In this document: positions 9,147-17,010 of the stretch, piece by piece | How positions within the stretch are numbered: the first letter of the stretch is position 1 | Layout: every line of letters begins with the position of its first letter | Assembly (NCBI GenBank): GCA_938003955.1 | Contig: CALKXE010000087.1 | Span: 1 to 45,216, forward strand | Source: an uncultured Saprospiraceae bacterium | GTDB taxonomy: Bacteria; Bacteroidota; Bacteroidia; Chitinophagales; Saprospiraceae | Direction: 5' to 3' | DNA: 45,216 bases | Position numbers and translations under genes: made by a program | Notes under the pieces: generated by a model | Seen by the model: only the letters and a program-made list of their open reading frames with translations | Told to the model about the DNA's origin: nothing | Database searches by the model: none

Positions 9147-9546
9147 TGCTTGTTAGTAGTAATTTGCACTTTCACTTATATAGTGGTAATATTTTTAGAA
9201 AAGGTTGGAAAAGGGGTAAAAAAAAAATTGACTTACATGTATCAATAAGTGAACTATCGATCATAAAGAGTCCTGTATAACGAAACATAAGGTTAATTTA
9301 AAATTAATAATACTGTTAAAACATTTTGATACTTATAACTCATTTATCAAAGTTCTATGCAAAATAGAAAATTTGATTCGTTTCTGTTTTATCTTTCCAA
9401 GGCTAAGCCAGGAAATAGTGTCAAAGAATCATGTTGACCGCATACTGCTAAGTATGTCAATAATTATAGGTTTAAAGACTGTAGGGAATAATTGACTATT
9501 CTAGTATATTGCATTTAAAATTAGCCATGTTTCAATTATTTTATGA
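9147..9546. other. Intergenic region between divergent genes
   Basis: About 400 bases separate the sigma operon (minus) from the GNAT gene (plus). It is AT-rich. It must contain both promoters, but I could not fix a clear TAnnTTTG box. The only notable structure is a small imperfect inverted repeat near 9434-9462 (CATACT ... AGTATG flanked by TTGA ... TCAA). No gene is visible. Confidence 0.5.
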
Positions 9547-10122
9547 ATGAATATCGACATGATAAAAACAAGAATTGGAACCCTCAGCGATGTAAGTAAT
9601 ATTTTGGCCTTGCAAGAAAAATATTTGTATCGAAACCTTAGTGAAAAGGAACGAGAATATGGTTTTGTGACAACTCCTTTTTCTTCTATTCAGCTAAAAG
9701 ATATAATCAAGTTAAATGGACTCTTTCTTGCCGAAAATGAAAATAATACAATAATAGCTTATGTTTTTGCTGGAACATGGGAATATTATTCGCAGTGGGA
9801 AATATTTAATTTTATGGTTTCTAGATTTCCAAATCTGTCGTTTAAAGACCAAAGTCTAACCGTACAGAATAGCTTTCAGTATGGCCCGATATGCATAGAT
9901 TTAGCATATCGAGGCAAAGGCTTAATAAATCTAATTTTCGAAGAAATGAGGATTAAGTTTCTTCAGAATTATCCAATAGGAATCACTTTTATTAATAAGG
10001 TAAATAAGGTCTCCACAATAGCACATACCCAGAAACTTGGGTGGGAGCTTATAGATGAATTCGAATTTAATGATAAGATTTATCTAGGATTGGCGTTTGA
10101 CATGACAAAATCAGTATTGTAA
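9547..10122 (+). CDS. GNAT-family N-acetyltransferase
   Basis: The 191-residue protein has the GNAT layout. It begins with IKTRIGTLSD (beta1-alpha1 region), continues with AENENNTIIAYVFA, and carries the acetyl-CoA pyrophosphate loop in YRGKGL (Arg122, Gly123, Gly125) after a strand GPICIDLA. The substrate cannot be predicted. The ATG at 9559 is an alternative start that fits the family N-terminus equally well. It is the first plus-strand gene of the accessory stretch and stands alone; a gap of about 190 nt follows. Confidence 0.82.
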   Translation: MNIDMIKTRIGTLSDVSNILALQEKYLYRNLSEKEREYGFVTTPFSSIQLKDIIKLNGLFLAENENNTIIAYVFAGTWEYYSQWEIFNFMVSRFPNLSFKDQSLTVQNSFQYGPICIDLAYRGKGLINLIFEEMRIKFLQNYPIGITFINKVNKVSTIAHTQKLGWELIDEFEFNDKIYLGLAFDMTKSVL

Positions 10123-10284
10123 TAACTATGAGTTCATCTTAGCACTTCAATACTATTCTTTAAATTTATTGGCAAGAAGATTAGGCTCACAAGTGAACCA
10201 TCGATGGCGCTTATCTTAATAAACTAACAATAGAACCCTTTGCATCTGAGACTTCTTCAGTACATTTAGTTATTCAATATTTTG

Positions 10285-10308
10285 ATATATCGCGAATTAT
10301 CGATATAT
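10285..10308. promoter_or_regulatory. Dyad operator before the ArsR gene
   Basis: Perfect 8-bp inverted repeat ATATATCG (10285-10292) and CGATATAT (10301-10308) with an 8-bp spacer. It ends six bases before the ArsR-family start codon. ArsR dimers typically bind AT-rich dyads of about this size overlapping their own promoter, so this is a likely autoregulatory operator. Only the symmetry and position are seen; binding is inferred. Confidence 0.62.
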
Positions 10309-10314
10309 TAGACA

Positions 10315-10623
10315 ATGAATTTAAAATTAGCTACGGAAATAGGTAAATGTTTATCTAATCTGCCAAGACTTCAAATTCTGGAATGGTTGAAAACTCCCGA
10401 GGAGAATTTTCCACCACACGAAACATTAAAACATTTTAATGATGGTGTATGTGTGACCTACATTCAAGAAAAAGCAGGTTTATCGCAATCAACTATATCT
10501 ACATATCTGTCGAGTATGGAAAGATGTGGTTTACTTATAATGACTAGGCATGGCAAATGGTCTTACTTTCAAAGGAATGAAGAAGTCATCAAAGAGTACA
10601 CCACATTTTTACTTCTGACCTAA
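10315..10623 (+). CDS. ArsR-family winged-helix transcriptional regulator
   Basis: The 102-residue protein is a single winged helix-turn-helix domain: helices in LATEIGKCLSNLPRLQILEWL, a recognition helix in AGLSQSTISTYLSSMERCGLL (about residues 55-75) and a beta-wing in TRHGKWSYFQRN. It is close to the usual ArsR length. It contains few cysteines and no clear CxC or metal box, so it probably senses something other than a soft metal. The SDR gene follows by 38 nt on the same strand and is the probable target, together with its own promoter (dyad 10285-10308). Confidence 0.88.
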   Translation: MNLKLATEIGKCLSNLPRLQILEWLKTPEENFPPHETLKHFNDGVCVTYIQEKAGLSQSTISTYLSSMERCGLLIMTRHGKWSYFQRNEEVIKEYTTFLLLT

Positions 10624-10661
10624 CTTTAAGCTACACTTTATAATTATACGAAACTGAGATT

Positions 10662-11273
10662 ATGAAAATATTAGTAATTGGAGGAGCCGGAACAATTGGT
10701 AAAACAATTGTAGATCACTTCTCAAAAGAAAATCAAGTATTTGTAGCTGGAAGGAGCTCCGCTGAATATCCCGTTGATATTGCAGATACCAAATCTATTA
10801 AAGCTCTTTTTAAGAAAATAAAGAAGAGTGGCAAAATAGACGCGATTATCTGTGCGGCAGGGGAAGCAAAATGGGCACGTATGAAAGATCTTTCTGAAGC
10901 TGATTATCATATAGGACTAAAAAGCAAACTAATGGGACAGGTAAATTTAGTACGCTATGCACATAAATGCTTAAAAAGAAAAGGATCTGTTACGCTCACA
11001 ACTGGTATACTAGCGGATGATCCAGTTTATACTACAACTAGTGCCGCTATGGTGAATGGTGGTGTGCATAGTTTTGTGCAAGCTGCAGCATTAGAAATGA
11101 GAAAAGAAATCAGAGTAAATGTTGTCTCTTCAGGTGTGGTTATGGATGCATATGCTAAATATGAAAAGTACTTTCCTGGGCACCCTCCTATTCCTATGGA
11201 TAAAATGTTGATGGGATATCGTAGAAGTGTAGATGGAAGAGTTACAGGAGAGGTGATTAGAATTTATTCTTAG
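10662..11273 (+). CDS. Short-chain dehydrogenase/reductase lacking the catalytic Tyr-Lys
   Basis: This is a 203-residue Rossmann protein with the nucleotide loop GGAGTIGK (residues 7-14), VAGRSS after beta2, and CAAGEAKWARM in place of the NNAG segment. The classical YxxxK active site is absent: the aligned region reads TTTSAAMVNGGVHSF, as in the Lin1944-like SDR subgroup whose typical catalytic residues are missing. It may bind NAD(P) and act as an atypical reductase or as a ligand-sensing or moonlighting protein. It sits just downstream of the ArsR gene, an arrangement common for this subgroup. Length matches that subgroup (about 200 residues). Confidence 0.86.
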   Translation: MKILVIGGAGTIGKTIVDHFSKENQVFVAGRSSAEYPVDIADTKSIKALFKKIKKSGKIDAIICAAGEAKWARMKDLSEADYHIGLKSKLMGQVNLVRYAHKCLKRKGSVTLTTGILADDPVYTTTSAAMVNGGVHSFVQAAALEMRKEIRVNVVSSGVVMDAYAKYEKYFPGHPPIPMDKMLMGYRRSVDGRVTGEVIRIYS

Positions 11274-11319
11274 AGTTGTAGATATTTGAATCTTAGAACC
11301 AATAACTCAAAAAATATAA

Positions 11320-12408
11320 ATGGAAAATGTAATCGCAGTAGGTGGAGGATTAATGGGTTCTTCTGTGGCATGGAAACCAGTTGATCGAGGTGCAAACGTA
11401 ACTTTGATAGGGCAGCAGGACCAAAGTTATCTCAATGGATCAAGTTATGGAAAGGCGCGTATCTCTCGCAGCTTGGGTCCAAAGAAAGATGTGTTTTCTT
11501 ATGCGCATAACCAAACCATAAAAGAAGTAACGAAACTAATCGATTTCTTAAATGGGGATAGCACCAACAAAGAACATAGCATAGATGATATTTATTCGTC
11601 TTCACCGGTTTCTTACCTCTATCCAAGAGATCAATATAATGAGATTAAAAAGCTCCGATATAAAAAGCAAAAGAATGATTTTAATAGTGCTTCGCAACGT
11701 TCTGCATTCAGGAAATTTAGAATGAGTATTCCTGACAATTCTATTATCGTAAGGGAGAAGAGACAGTATTCGGGCACATTAAATCTCGAGGAACTTATTA
11801 AAAAATTGAGATCTGGAATAGAACGGAAGAATGGGAAAATAAAATATGGAGATAAGGTAATTAAACTTGTGAAAAACGATGGAGCTTTTCAAGTGGACAT
11901 CCTGAATACTAAGACTCAAGAAACTCAATCACTTAAAGCCAATAAAGTGATAGTTGCAGCGGGACCATACATCAATAAAGTACTCAAAGAATATGCTCCG
12001 TATCTCAACAGAATTCTAACACCGAAAAAGGTAGTTCTTTCTTTTTTAAAAATTACAGACGAACGCTATGATCAATTAACGGAAAGTGAGAAGAATGCAC
12101 TTTTTAATGGGTTTCCATACTTTTCACAAATTGGGAATGAATACTGCGCGATGCTCTCTAATGGCGAAAAAAGTAAATCTCCAATTTTTAAGACAAGAGC
12201 GCATCAAAGAAGAAGGAATATTCATGATCTAGGTAATGTATGGACTGAGATGCCTCAAAAGAAAGAAATAAAATGGCTCAAAAAGCAATTCAGAAAGCAC
12301 CTGAAAATGTTTAAAATTCAGCTTTCTAAGAATGATATTGAAGAGGTCTTTTCAAATTCTTCTGTGAATTTGTATCCAAGGAGGCCAAAACATGGCCATT
12401 TGTTCTAA
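11320..12408 (+). pseudogene. Sarcosine-oxidase-like FAD oxidoreductase, C-terminally truncated
   Basis: The N-terminus carries the FAD Rossmann motif VIAVGGGLMGSSVAW (residues 4-18), and the middle has a substrate-domain layout and VIVAAGPYINKVL, as in DAO-family monomeric sarcosine or N-methyl amino acid oxidases. The protein stops after SVNLYPRRPKHGHLF (362 residues). In the family that point corresponds to the strand before the C-terminal FAD-binding segment (a GFSGHGFKF-like motif and the C-terminal helix), so about 60 residues are missing. The 100 bp downstream encode nothing like them in any frame I could see. The fragment probably cannot hold FAD properly. It may be a decaying gene, or a divergent family with a short end. 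Confidence 0.62.
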
Positions 12409-12509
12409 TTGATTTTTGAAATTATATGCTTTGTTGAATTAATTCATACAAGAAAATTTAATTTTAGCATAGATCAATAATTTAAAACTTGATATAAAAT
12501 GAATACACT

Positions 12510-12791
12510 ATGTTAGAGATTAGATTAGATTGTGAAAACGGTGACAAGCCATTGCCTAATGATAGTAACGAAGCAATGATATGCACTTATGAATGTACGT
12601 TTTGCAAGAAATGTTTAGAAGATATTCTGAAAAATGTATGTCCAAATTGTGGTGGTGGATTTGAGAAGAGACCGTCTAGACCTAAGAATGAGTTAGAAAA
12701 GAATCCGGCAAGAAAAGACAAGGTTTTAAAGCCAATTGCGGAAAATATATACTTGAAGAATAATATCAATATTGATCCAAGAAAAAGGTAA
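12510..12791 (+). CDS. DUF1272 small zinc-finger protein with one cysteine lost
   Basis: The 93-residue protein is clearly DUF1272: MLEIRLDCENGDKPLP, then AMICTYECTFCKKCLED, then VCPNCGGGF. The family is a small zinc-ribbon-like protein of unknown function. Family members have CE(N/H)CDK at the start; here the second cysteine is Gly11 (codon GGT instead of TGT), so one CxxC half-site is broken by a single base change. The C-terminal tail after residue 60 is Lys- and Asn-rich and longer than the usual 75-80-residue proteins. It lies among other damaged genes (11.3-17.0 kb). Confidence 0.88.
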   Translation: MLEIRLDCENGDKPLPNDSNEAMICTYECTFCKKCLEDILKNVCPNCGGGFEKRPSRPKNELEKNPARKDKVLKPIAENIYLKNNINIDPRKR

Positions 12792-12856
12792 TTAAATACC
12801 AATTTTGGTAAGTGACTTTAACCACGAGAAGTAGAACATAAATACTTAAGAAATCC

Positions 12857-13597
12857 ATGAGCAAATTATACAAAGAATTAGCTGACATTTATGAAGCTAT
12901 GTATGCTTCATTTATTGACTACGACGAAGAGTATAACTTTTATAGTAAAATATTAAAGACGCATAATAAAAAAAGTGTCCTCGAAATAGGTAGTGGAACA
13001 GGAAATTTATCAAAGTTGTTTCAATTAAACGATTGGGAATATATCGGGCTAGATATGAGTAGGGAAATGCTTGAAATAGCAAGAAATAAAAACCCTTTAT
13101 GTGCCTTTGTTGAAGGTGATATGCGAGATTTTGTGCTTGAGCACAGAATAGATAGTATATTGATAACCGGCCGTTCCATAAGCTATTTGTTGTCAAACGA
13201 AGATGTAAATTCTGCATTCAAAAGTATTCATAGGAATTTGAAAGCTGGAGGAATTTTCTGTTTTGATTTTATCGACGCAAACAGATTTATTTCTGAAATA
13301 ATCAAAGTTGAAAAGGTAGTCCATAAAGCTACACTCGTTGACCAAAAATATATGCGCGAAAGTACGTGGCGGCTTAATATGCAGCACGGAATGGACCTTA
13401 CTTGGGATTCGATATACAGCAAAAAAGTGAAGAATGAGTATGTGGAAATAGGAAAAGACACAGCCGTAGTCAGGCCATTTACTAAAAATGAGATAGAAAT
13501 ATTTCTAGAAATAAATGGATTTAAAATTCTAAATATAATAGATAGAAAGAATTATGCATTTCCTACTTACGTAATTGTTGCAGAAAAACAACTTTGA
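12857..13597 (+). CDS. Class I SAM-dependent methyltransferase
   Basis: The 246-residue protein has the class I methyltransferase motif I VLEIGSGTGNLSKLF (about residues 40-54), the acidic end of beta2 in YIGLDMSREML (about 61-71), and FVEGDMRDF (motif II region, about 82-90). A further strand, GGIFCFDFIDANRF, follows. The N-terminus DIYEAMYASFIDYDEEYNFY is the helix preceding the fold. The substrate is unknown; the type is the general methyltransferase 25 family. The frame is intact, unlike several neighbours. Confidence 0.87.
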   Translation: MSKLYKELADIYEAMYASFIDYDEEYNFYSKILKTHNKKSVLEIGSGTGNLSKLFQLNDWEYIGLDMSREMLEIARNKNPLCAFVEGDMRDFVLEHRIDSILITGRSISYLLSNEDVNSAFKSIHRNLKAGGIFCFDFIDANRFISEIIKVEKVVHKATLVDQKYMRESTWRLNMQHGMDLTWDSIYSKKVKNEYVEIGKDTAVVRPFTKNEIEIFLEINGFKILNIIDRKNYAFPTYVIVAEKQL

Positions 13598-13604
13598 ATT
13601 ACTC

Positions 13605-13770
13605 ATGAAAAGTAAAAAAGATCCTAAATTTTGACTTCCCCATCGCAAGTGGATGGAGCATTCGCCAAAATTTTTTCAACCTAAAAGTCGGAAATCTGAT
13701 TTTTTTGTCATAAAGCGGTTTTATGCAAAACATCTTTTTCATGACCCCGGCGCAAGCATCGGAGAATTAA
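13605..13770. repeat. Candidate dispersed intergenic element
   Basis: This stretch differs from the surrounding AT-rich DNA by local GC-rich blocks (CTTCCCCATCGCAAGTGGATGG near 13634-13656, and CCCCGGCGCAAGCATCGG near 13745-13762) separated by T runs. On the minus strand more than one frame is open across much of it, but no start or family is recognisable. A short stem-loop CCATC/GATGG is visible. It looks like a conserved non-coding or repeat element rather than a gene. A genome-wide BLASTN would show whether copies exist. Confidence 0.35.
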
Positions 13771-13783
13771 AGTATTAAATAAT

Positions 13784-14413
13784 ATGGAGTTTACTATTTG
13801 GTTATCCTATGTCACAACTGTTTTAATCTTGGTAATAACTCCTGGACCAAGTGTACTCTTAGCCACAGCAAACAGCATGAAGTATGGGTCTGATAAAGCG
13901 ATAGGGACAATTCTAGGTGATCTATCCGCTAATACATGCCAAATACTACTTGCTTCGCTAGGTCTTGCATCTTTTGTAATCTCATCTGCTGGTTTGTTCC
14001 AAGTAATAAAATGGTGCTGAGTTGCATATTTAATTTATATGGGAGTCATGAAGTTTATTTCGAAATCAGCAATACACATAGATGAAGAAAAGACTAAGAA
14101 CAGAAGCTTCTCAAAATTGTATGCAGAGGGGTTCTTAATGTCTGCATCAAATCCAAAGGCCATTGTATTTTTTGCAGCGCTCTTTCCATTATTTATAAAT
14201 GAGACTTCACTATTTTGGCCTCAAGTTTTAATTCTAGGAGTCACATTCTTAATAATGGACGGAACATCACTCTTAATTTATACTAGATTCGCTTCTAAGC
14301 TAAAAGTGTACTTAGAGAATCAAGAGAAAATGCATCTGCAAAATAGAATAATAGGCACCTTGTTGATTTGTAGTGGAATCATGCTGTCAATAGTGAAGAG
14401 AGCTCAAAACTAA
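13784..14413 (+). pseudogene. LysE/RhtB-family amino-acid exporter with internal in-frame TGA
   Basis: The two halves lie in the same frame. The first 78 codons give a typical N-terminus (WLSYVTTVLILVITPGPSVLLA, then LGDLSANTCQILLASLGLAS), ending FQVIKWC at a TGA (14018-14020). The frame then continues without a gap as VAYLIYMGVMKFIS and carries on to a normal C-terminus, 210 codons in all. Family members have a Gly (GGA) where the TGA lies, in a WAGVAYLIYLG-type segment. A single G-to-T change explains it. LysE/RhtB proteins export amino acids through the inner membrane with six helices. The N-terminal fragment alone would not be functional; the second half could restart at ATG 14039. Confidence 0.9.
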
Positions 14414-14416
14414 ACA

Positions 14417-14809
14417 ATGAAAAACAGAAGGTTTATTACAGAAGGGAAAGGGCTTCCAAAATGGACTAACCCCATTAGTCACGCAGTTGTGGTAAATAAT
14501 ATGTGCTTTGTAAGTGGTCAATTATCTGTAAATTCAGATGGACAATATATTGCGGGCACAGCTATGGAAGAAGGGAGACTAGCCTTCGCAAATTTTTTTG
14601 CGGCAATAGAAAACGCAGAATTTTCAAAAAATGATGTCGTCTTTATTGATATCGCTTTTGACAACTTGAATGATTTACCAGAAATAGATAAGTTATACAT
14701 AGAGTTGTTTCCTGAACAAAGAAGGCCTGCAAGAACAATATATCAAGCGGAATCACTTCCTTTTGGTGGAAAGGTGAAAATCACGGGAACGGCAGTAAAA
14801 GAATTATAA
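14417..14809 (+). CDS. Rid-family (YjgF/YER057c/UK114) protein
   Basis: The 130-residue protein has the Rid trimer fold signatures: FITEGKGLPKWTNPISHAV at the start, VNNMCFVSGQLSVN, and the Arg of the active-site cleft (Arg106, in RRPARTIYQ). Canonical RidA deaminates reactive 2-aminoacrylate and needs Arg105 and Glu120 (E. coli numbering). Here the position aligned with Glu120 is Lys121 (GGKVKITG), so it is probably not a classical imine deaminase. It begins 3 nt after the LysE frame. The LysE-Rid-ACT order suggests a small amino-acid handling cluster whose two other members are damaged. Confidence 0.87.
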   Translation: MKNRRFITEGKGLPKWTNPISHAVVVNNMCFVSGQLSVNSDGQYIAGTAMEEGRLAFANFFAAIENAEFSKNDVVFIDIAFDNLNDLPEIDKLYIELFPEQRRPARTIYQAESLPFGGKVKITGTAVKEL

Positions 14810-14839
14810 ATTAATATTGAAATAATACATTTAGAGAAT

Positions 14840-15247
14840 ATGGCAGGCTAAAAAAAATTAGATTCACTAATTGCTAAGATGGAACCGATTCTCAATGATG
14901 GGGAATATGTTTTTGGAACGGTTAAAAGTACCGCAAATATACCAAGAGATTTAGTTGTCTGTGAGGTGAAAGAGCGGGAAGGAATAACGGTAGTCCTAGC
15001 AAGAAAAGATGCCGACGAATTGGGTGTTACTTACGAATATGTAGCATCTTGGATTACCTTGAATATTCATTCTTCTTTGGAAGCGGTAGGGTTAACTGCC
15101 GCTTTCTCAAACGCTTTAGCTGTTGAAGGAATCAGTTGCAATGTTGTTGCAGGTTTCTACCATGATCATATATTTGTAGACGTAAAGGATAGCAAAAAAG
15201 CTCTAAATACATTGATCTCTATGACTAAGAAGAAAGTAAGGTTCTAA
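14840..15247 (+). pseudogene. ACT-domain protein (COG3602/DUF2241 type) with in-frame TAA at codon 4
   Basis: The frame starting at ATG 14840 reads M-A-G-stop-K-K-L-D-S-L-I-A-K-M-E-P, and the residues after the stop match the family N-terminus (LxxLLASMEPVLNEGEYVF-like). The TAA (14849-14851) replaces a leucine codon, most simply TTA. Downstream the frame is intact: about 122 residues with VFGTV, ITVVLARKDADELGV, ITLNIHSSLEAVGL and AFSNALAVEGISCNVVAGF, an ACT amino-acid-binding domain. The ATG at 14879 could restart translation and would lose 13 family residues. It follows the Rid gene by 30 nt. Confidence 0.85.
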
Positions 15248-15298
15248 ATGACAATTTCCTTTCTTATCGTATCCTTCTTTAATAAGTAAGTACATGTA

Positions 15299-16977
15299 TT
15301 AACGATCATTGGGCGATGTCGAAGTGAACACTTGTTTCCCACCGACGTAAGTTCTCAAGACTTTCACGTCTTTAATTTTTACTGGATCTATTTGAGTTAT
15401 GTTGTCACTAAGTATTACAAAATCAGCTAATTTTCCTGATGACAGTGTCCCTTTTATATCATCATCAAAAGATGCAAACGCTGCTGTAGACGTATAGGCT
15501 TTAAGTGCTGCTTCTATGGTTATTTTCTCTTCAGGTACCCAGCCGTTAGGGTTTTTGCCATCCAGAGTTCTTCTAGTAACAGCGGCATAAATACCTAATA
15601 AGGGTGAAGCTGGAGCAACTGCCCAATCACTCCCAAATGTTACTGTAGCATCAGCCTCTAATAGAGCCTTGAAAGCATATGAGGTTTTAATTCTTTCCGA
15701 ACCAATATAATCTTCAGCCCATCTGCCATCATCTATTGCGTGATAAGGTTGCATACTTCCAATAACTCCTAATTGTGAAAAACGAGGAATATCATCAGGT
15801 AATAAATGCTGTGCATGCTCGATTCTAAATCGTCTATCTTTTCGACCGTTTTCTTTGGTCGCCTTCTCAAATATATCTAGGACTACATGGTTAGCACTAT
15901 CACCAATTGCGTGCACGAATACATGTTGCCCAAGCTTATCGGCATTCACAATCCAACTATATAAACTATCTGAGGTGTTAATAAATAAACCATGATCAGA
16001 ATGGTTATCTGAATAATGATCGTGAAATACAGCTGTATGAGAACCCAATGAACCATCCACAAATCCTTTAAGGCAGCCTGTCTTAAGCCATTCGTCACTT
16101 TCATCTTTCATGTCGCGCAATTTACGCCATTCATTGAGCGGAGTAGCGGCATAGATTCTTACTTTTAGATCATTGTTATCTAGATATTTTCTTGCCACAG
16201 AATAGCTTTCAAAGTCTTTGTTTAGCCCATCTACATCGTGGACAGATGTTACACCATTGGAAACAAAGTAGTTTTGGGCAGCAGAAAATGCAAGGTCTTT
16301 TTGTTTTGGAGTCATTGCAGGAATTTTATCCAAGACAAGATTCATAGCATTATCCTTAAATAAACCAGTTAATTGACCATTGCTGTCTTTGATTATTTCT
16401 CCACCTATTACATCAAGAGTTTTGTTATCTATACCAGCAAATTTTAATGCTGCTGAATTAGCCAGTGCCATATGCCAATCCAGTCTAAAGAGAAGTACTG
16501 GAGTATTCGGCGTGATAGAATCGATCCATTCTTTTTTAGGTAATTCTCCTCCCCATAAAGTATGATCCCAGTTGCCTTCCATTATCCAATCACCCAATTC
16601 TAAAGTCTTAGCAAAATTACCTACACGTCTAGAAAATTCTTCCGGTGTATTGGCATCTCTAAGATCAACATTGAGCAAACTTCGCCCTCCTGTCATCAGA
16701 TGGACATGGCTATCAATGAACCCCGGAGTTATAAATTTACCTTTCAAATCTAAAACTTCAGTATCCTCGTTTTTATAAGATAGAGCTTTCACATTCTCTC
16801 CGACCATAAAATTCTATCTCCAGAAATGACCATGGCTTCCGCATTTGGATTTAAGTCATCGGAGGTCCATATAGAAGCATTTACAATGATAAGATCTGCC
16901 TTAATTTTATCTCGGTTGCATGATAACGCTATGCAAATTATTGCAATCATGCTCCATGCCTTTTTATTTGAATTCAT
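15299..16977 (-). pseudogene. Lipoprotein amidohydrolase (YtcJ-like) with a one-base frameshift
   Basis: The N-terminal part from ATG 16977 (an in-frame ATG at 17010 also exists) has a lipobox (IICIALSC), then ADLIIVNASIWTSDD and AMVISGDRILW, and runs out of frame. The rest is in the next frame: VGENVKALSY, FITPGFIDSHVHL (metal-binding HxH), FVHAIGDSAN, RRFRIEHAQHLL and VTFGSDWAVAPASPLLGIY, ending normally. The join needs one extra base near 16804-16805 (GG on the minus strand where GGG would give ILWVGEN). YtcJ-like enzymes hydrolyse amides or related bonds; the substrate is unknown. Without the shift the protein would be about 550 residues. A sequencing error in a G run is the alternative explanation. 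Confidence 0.85.
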
Positions 16978-17010
16978 ATATAAAGATAGACTTTCAATTG
17001 ATAATCTCAA

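Noticed and set aside
12797..12810. TACCAA/TTGGTA inverted repeat before the methyltransferase
   Set aside because: Arms of six bases with a two-base gap and no T tract; too short to call an operator or terminator.
14018..14020. TGA as selenocysteine or reassigned codon in the LysE gene
   Set aside because: The family has glycine here, there is no recognisable SECIS hairpin, and TGA and TAA serve as normal stops in other genes of the window; neighbouring genes carry independent lesions.
9547..15247. Integron cassette array
   Set aside because: The genes are small, unrelated and on one strand, but I found no attC-like sites (paired RYYYAAC/GTTRRRY boxes) between them and no integrase.
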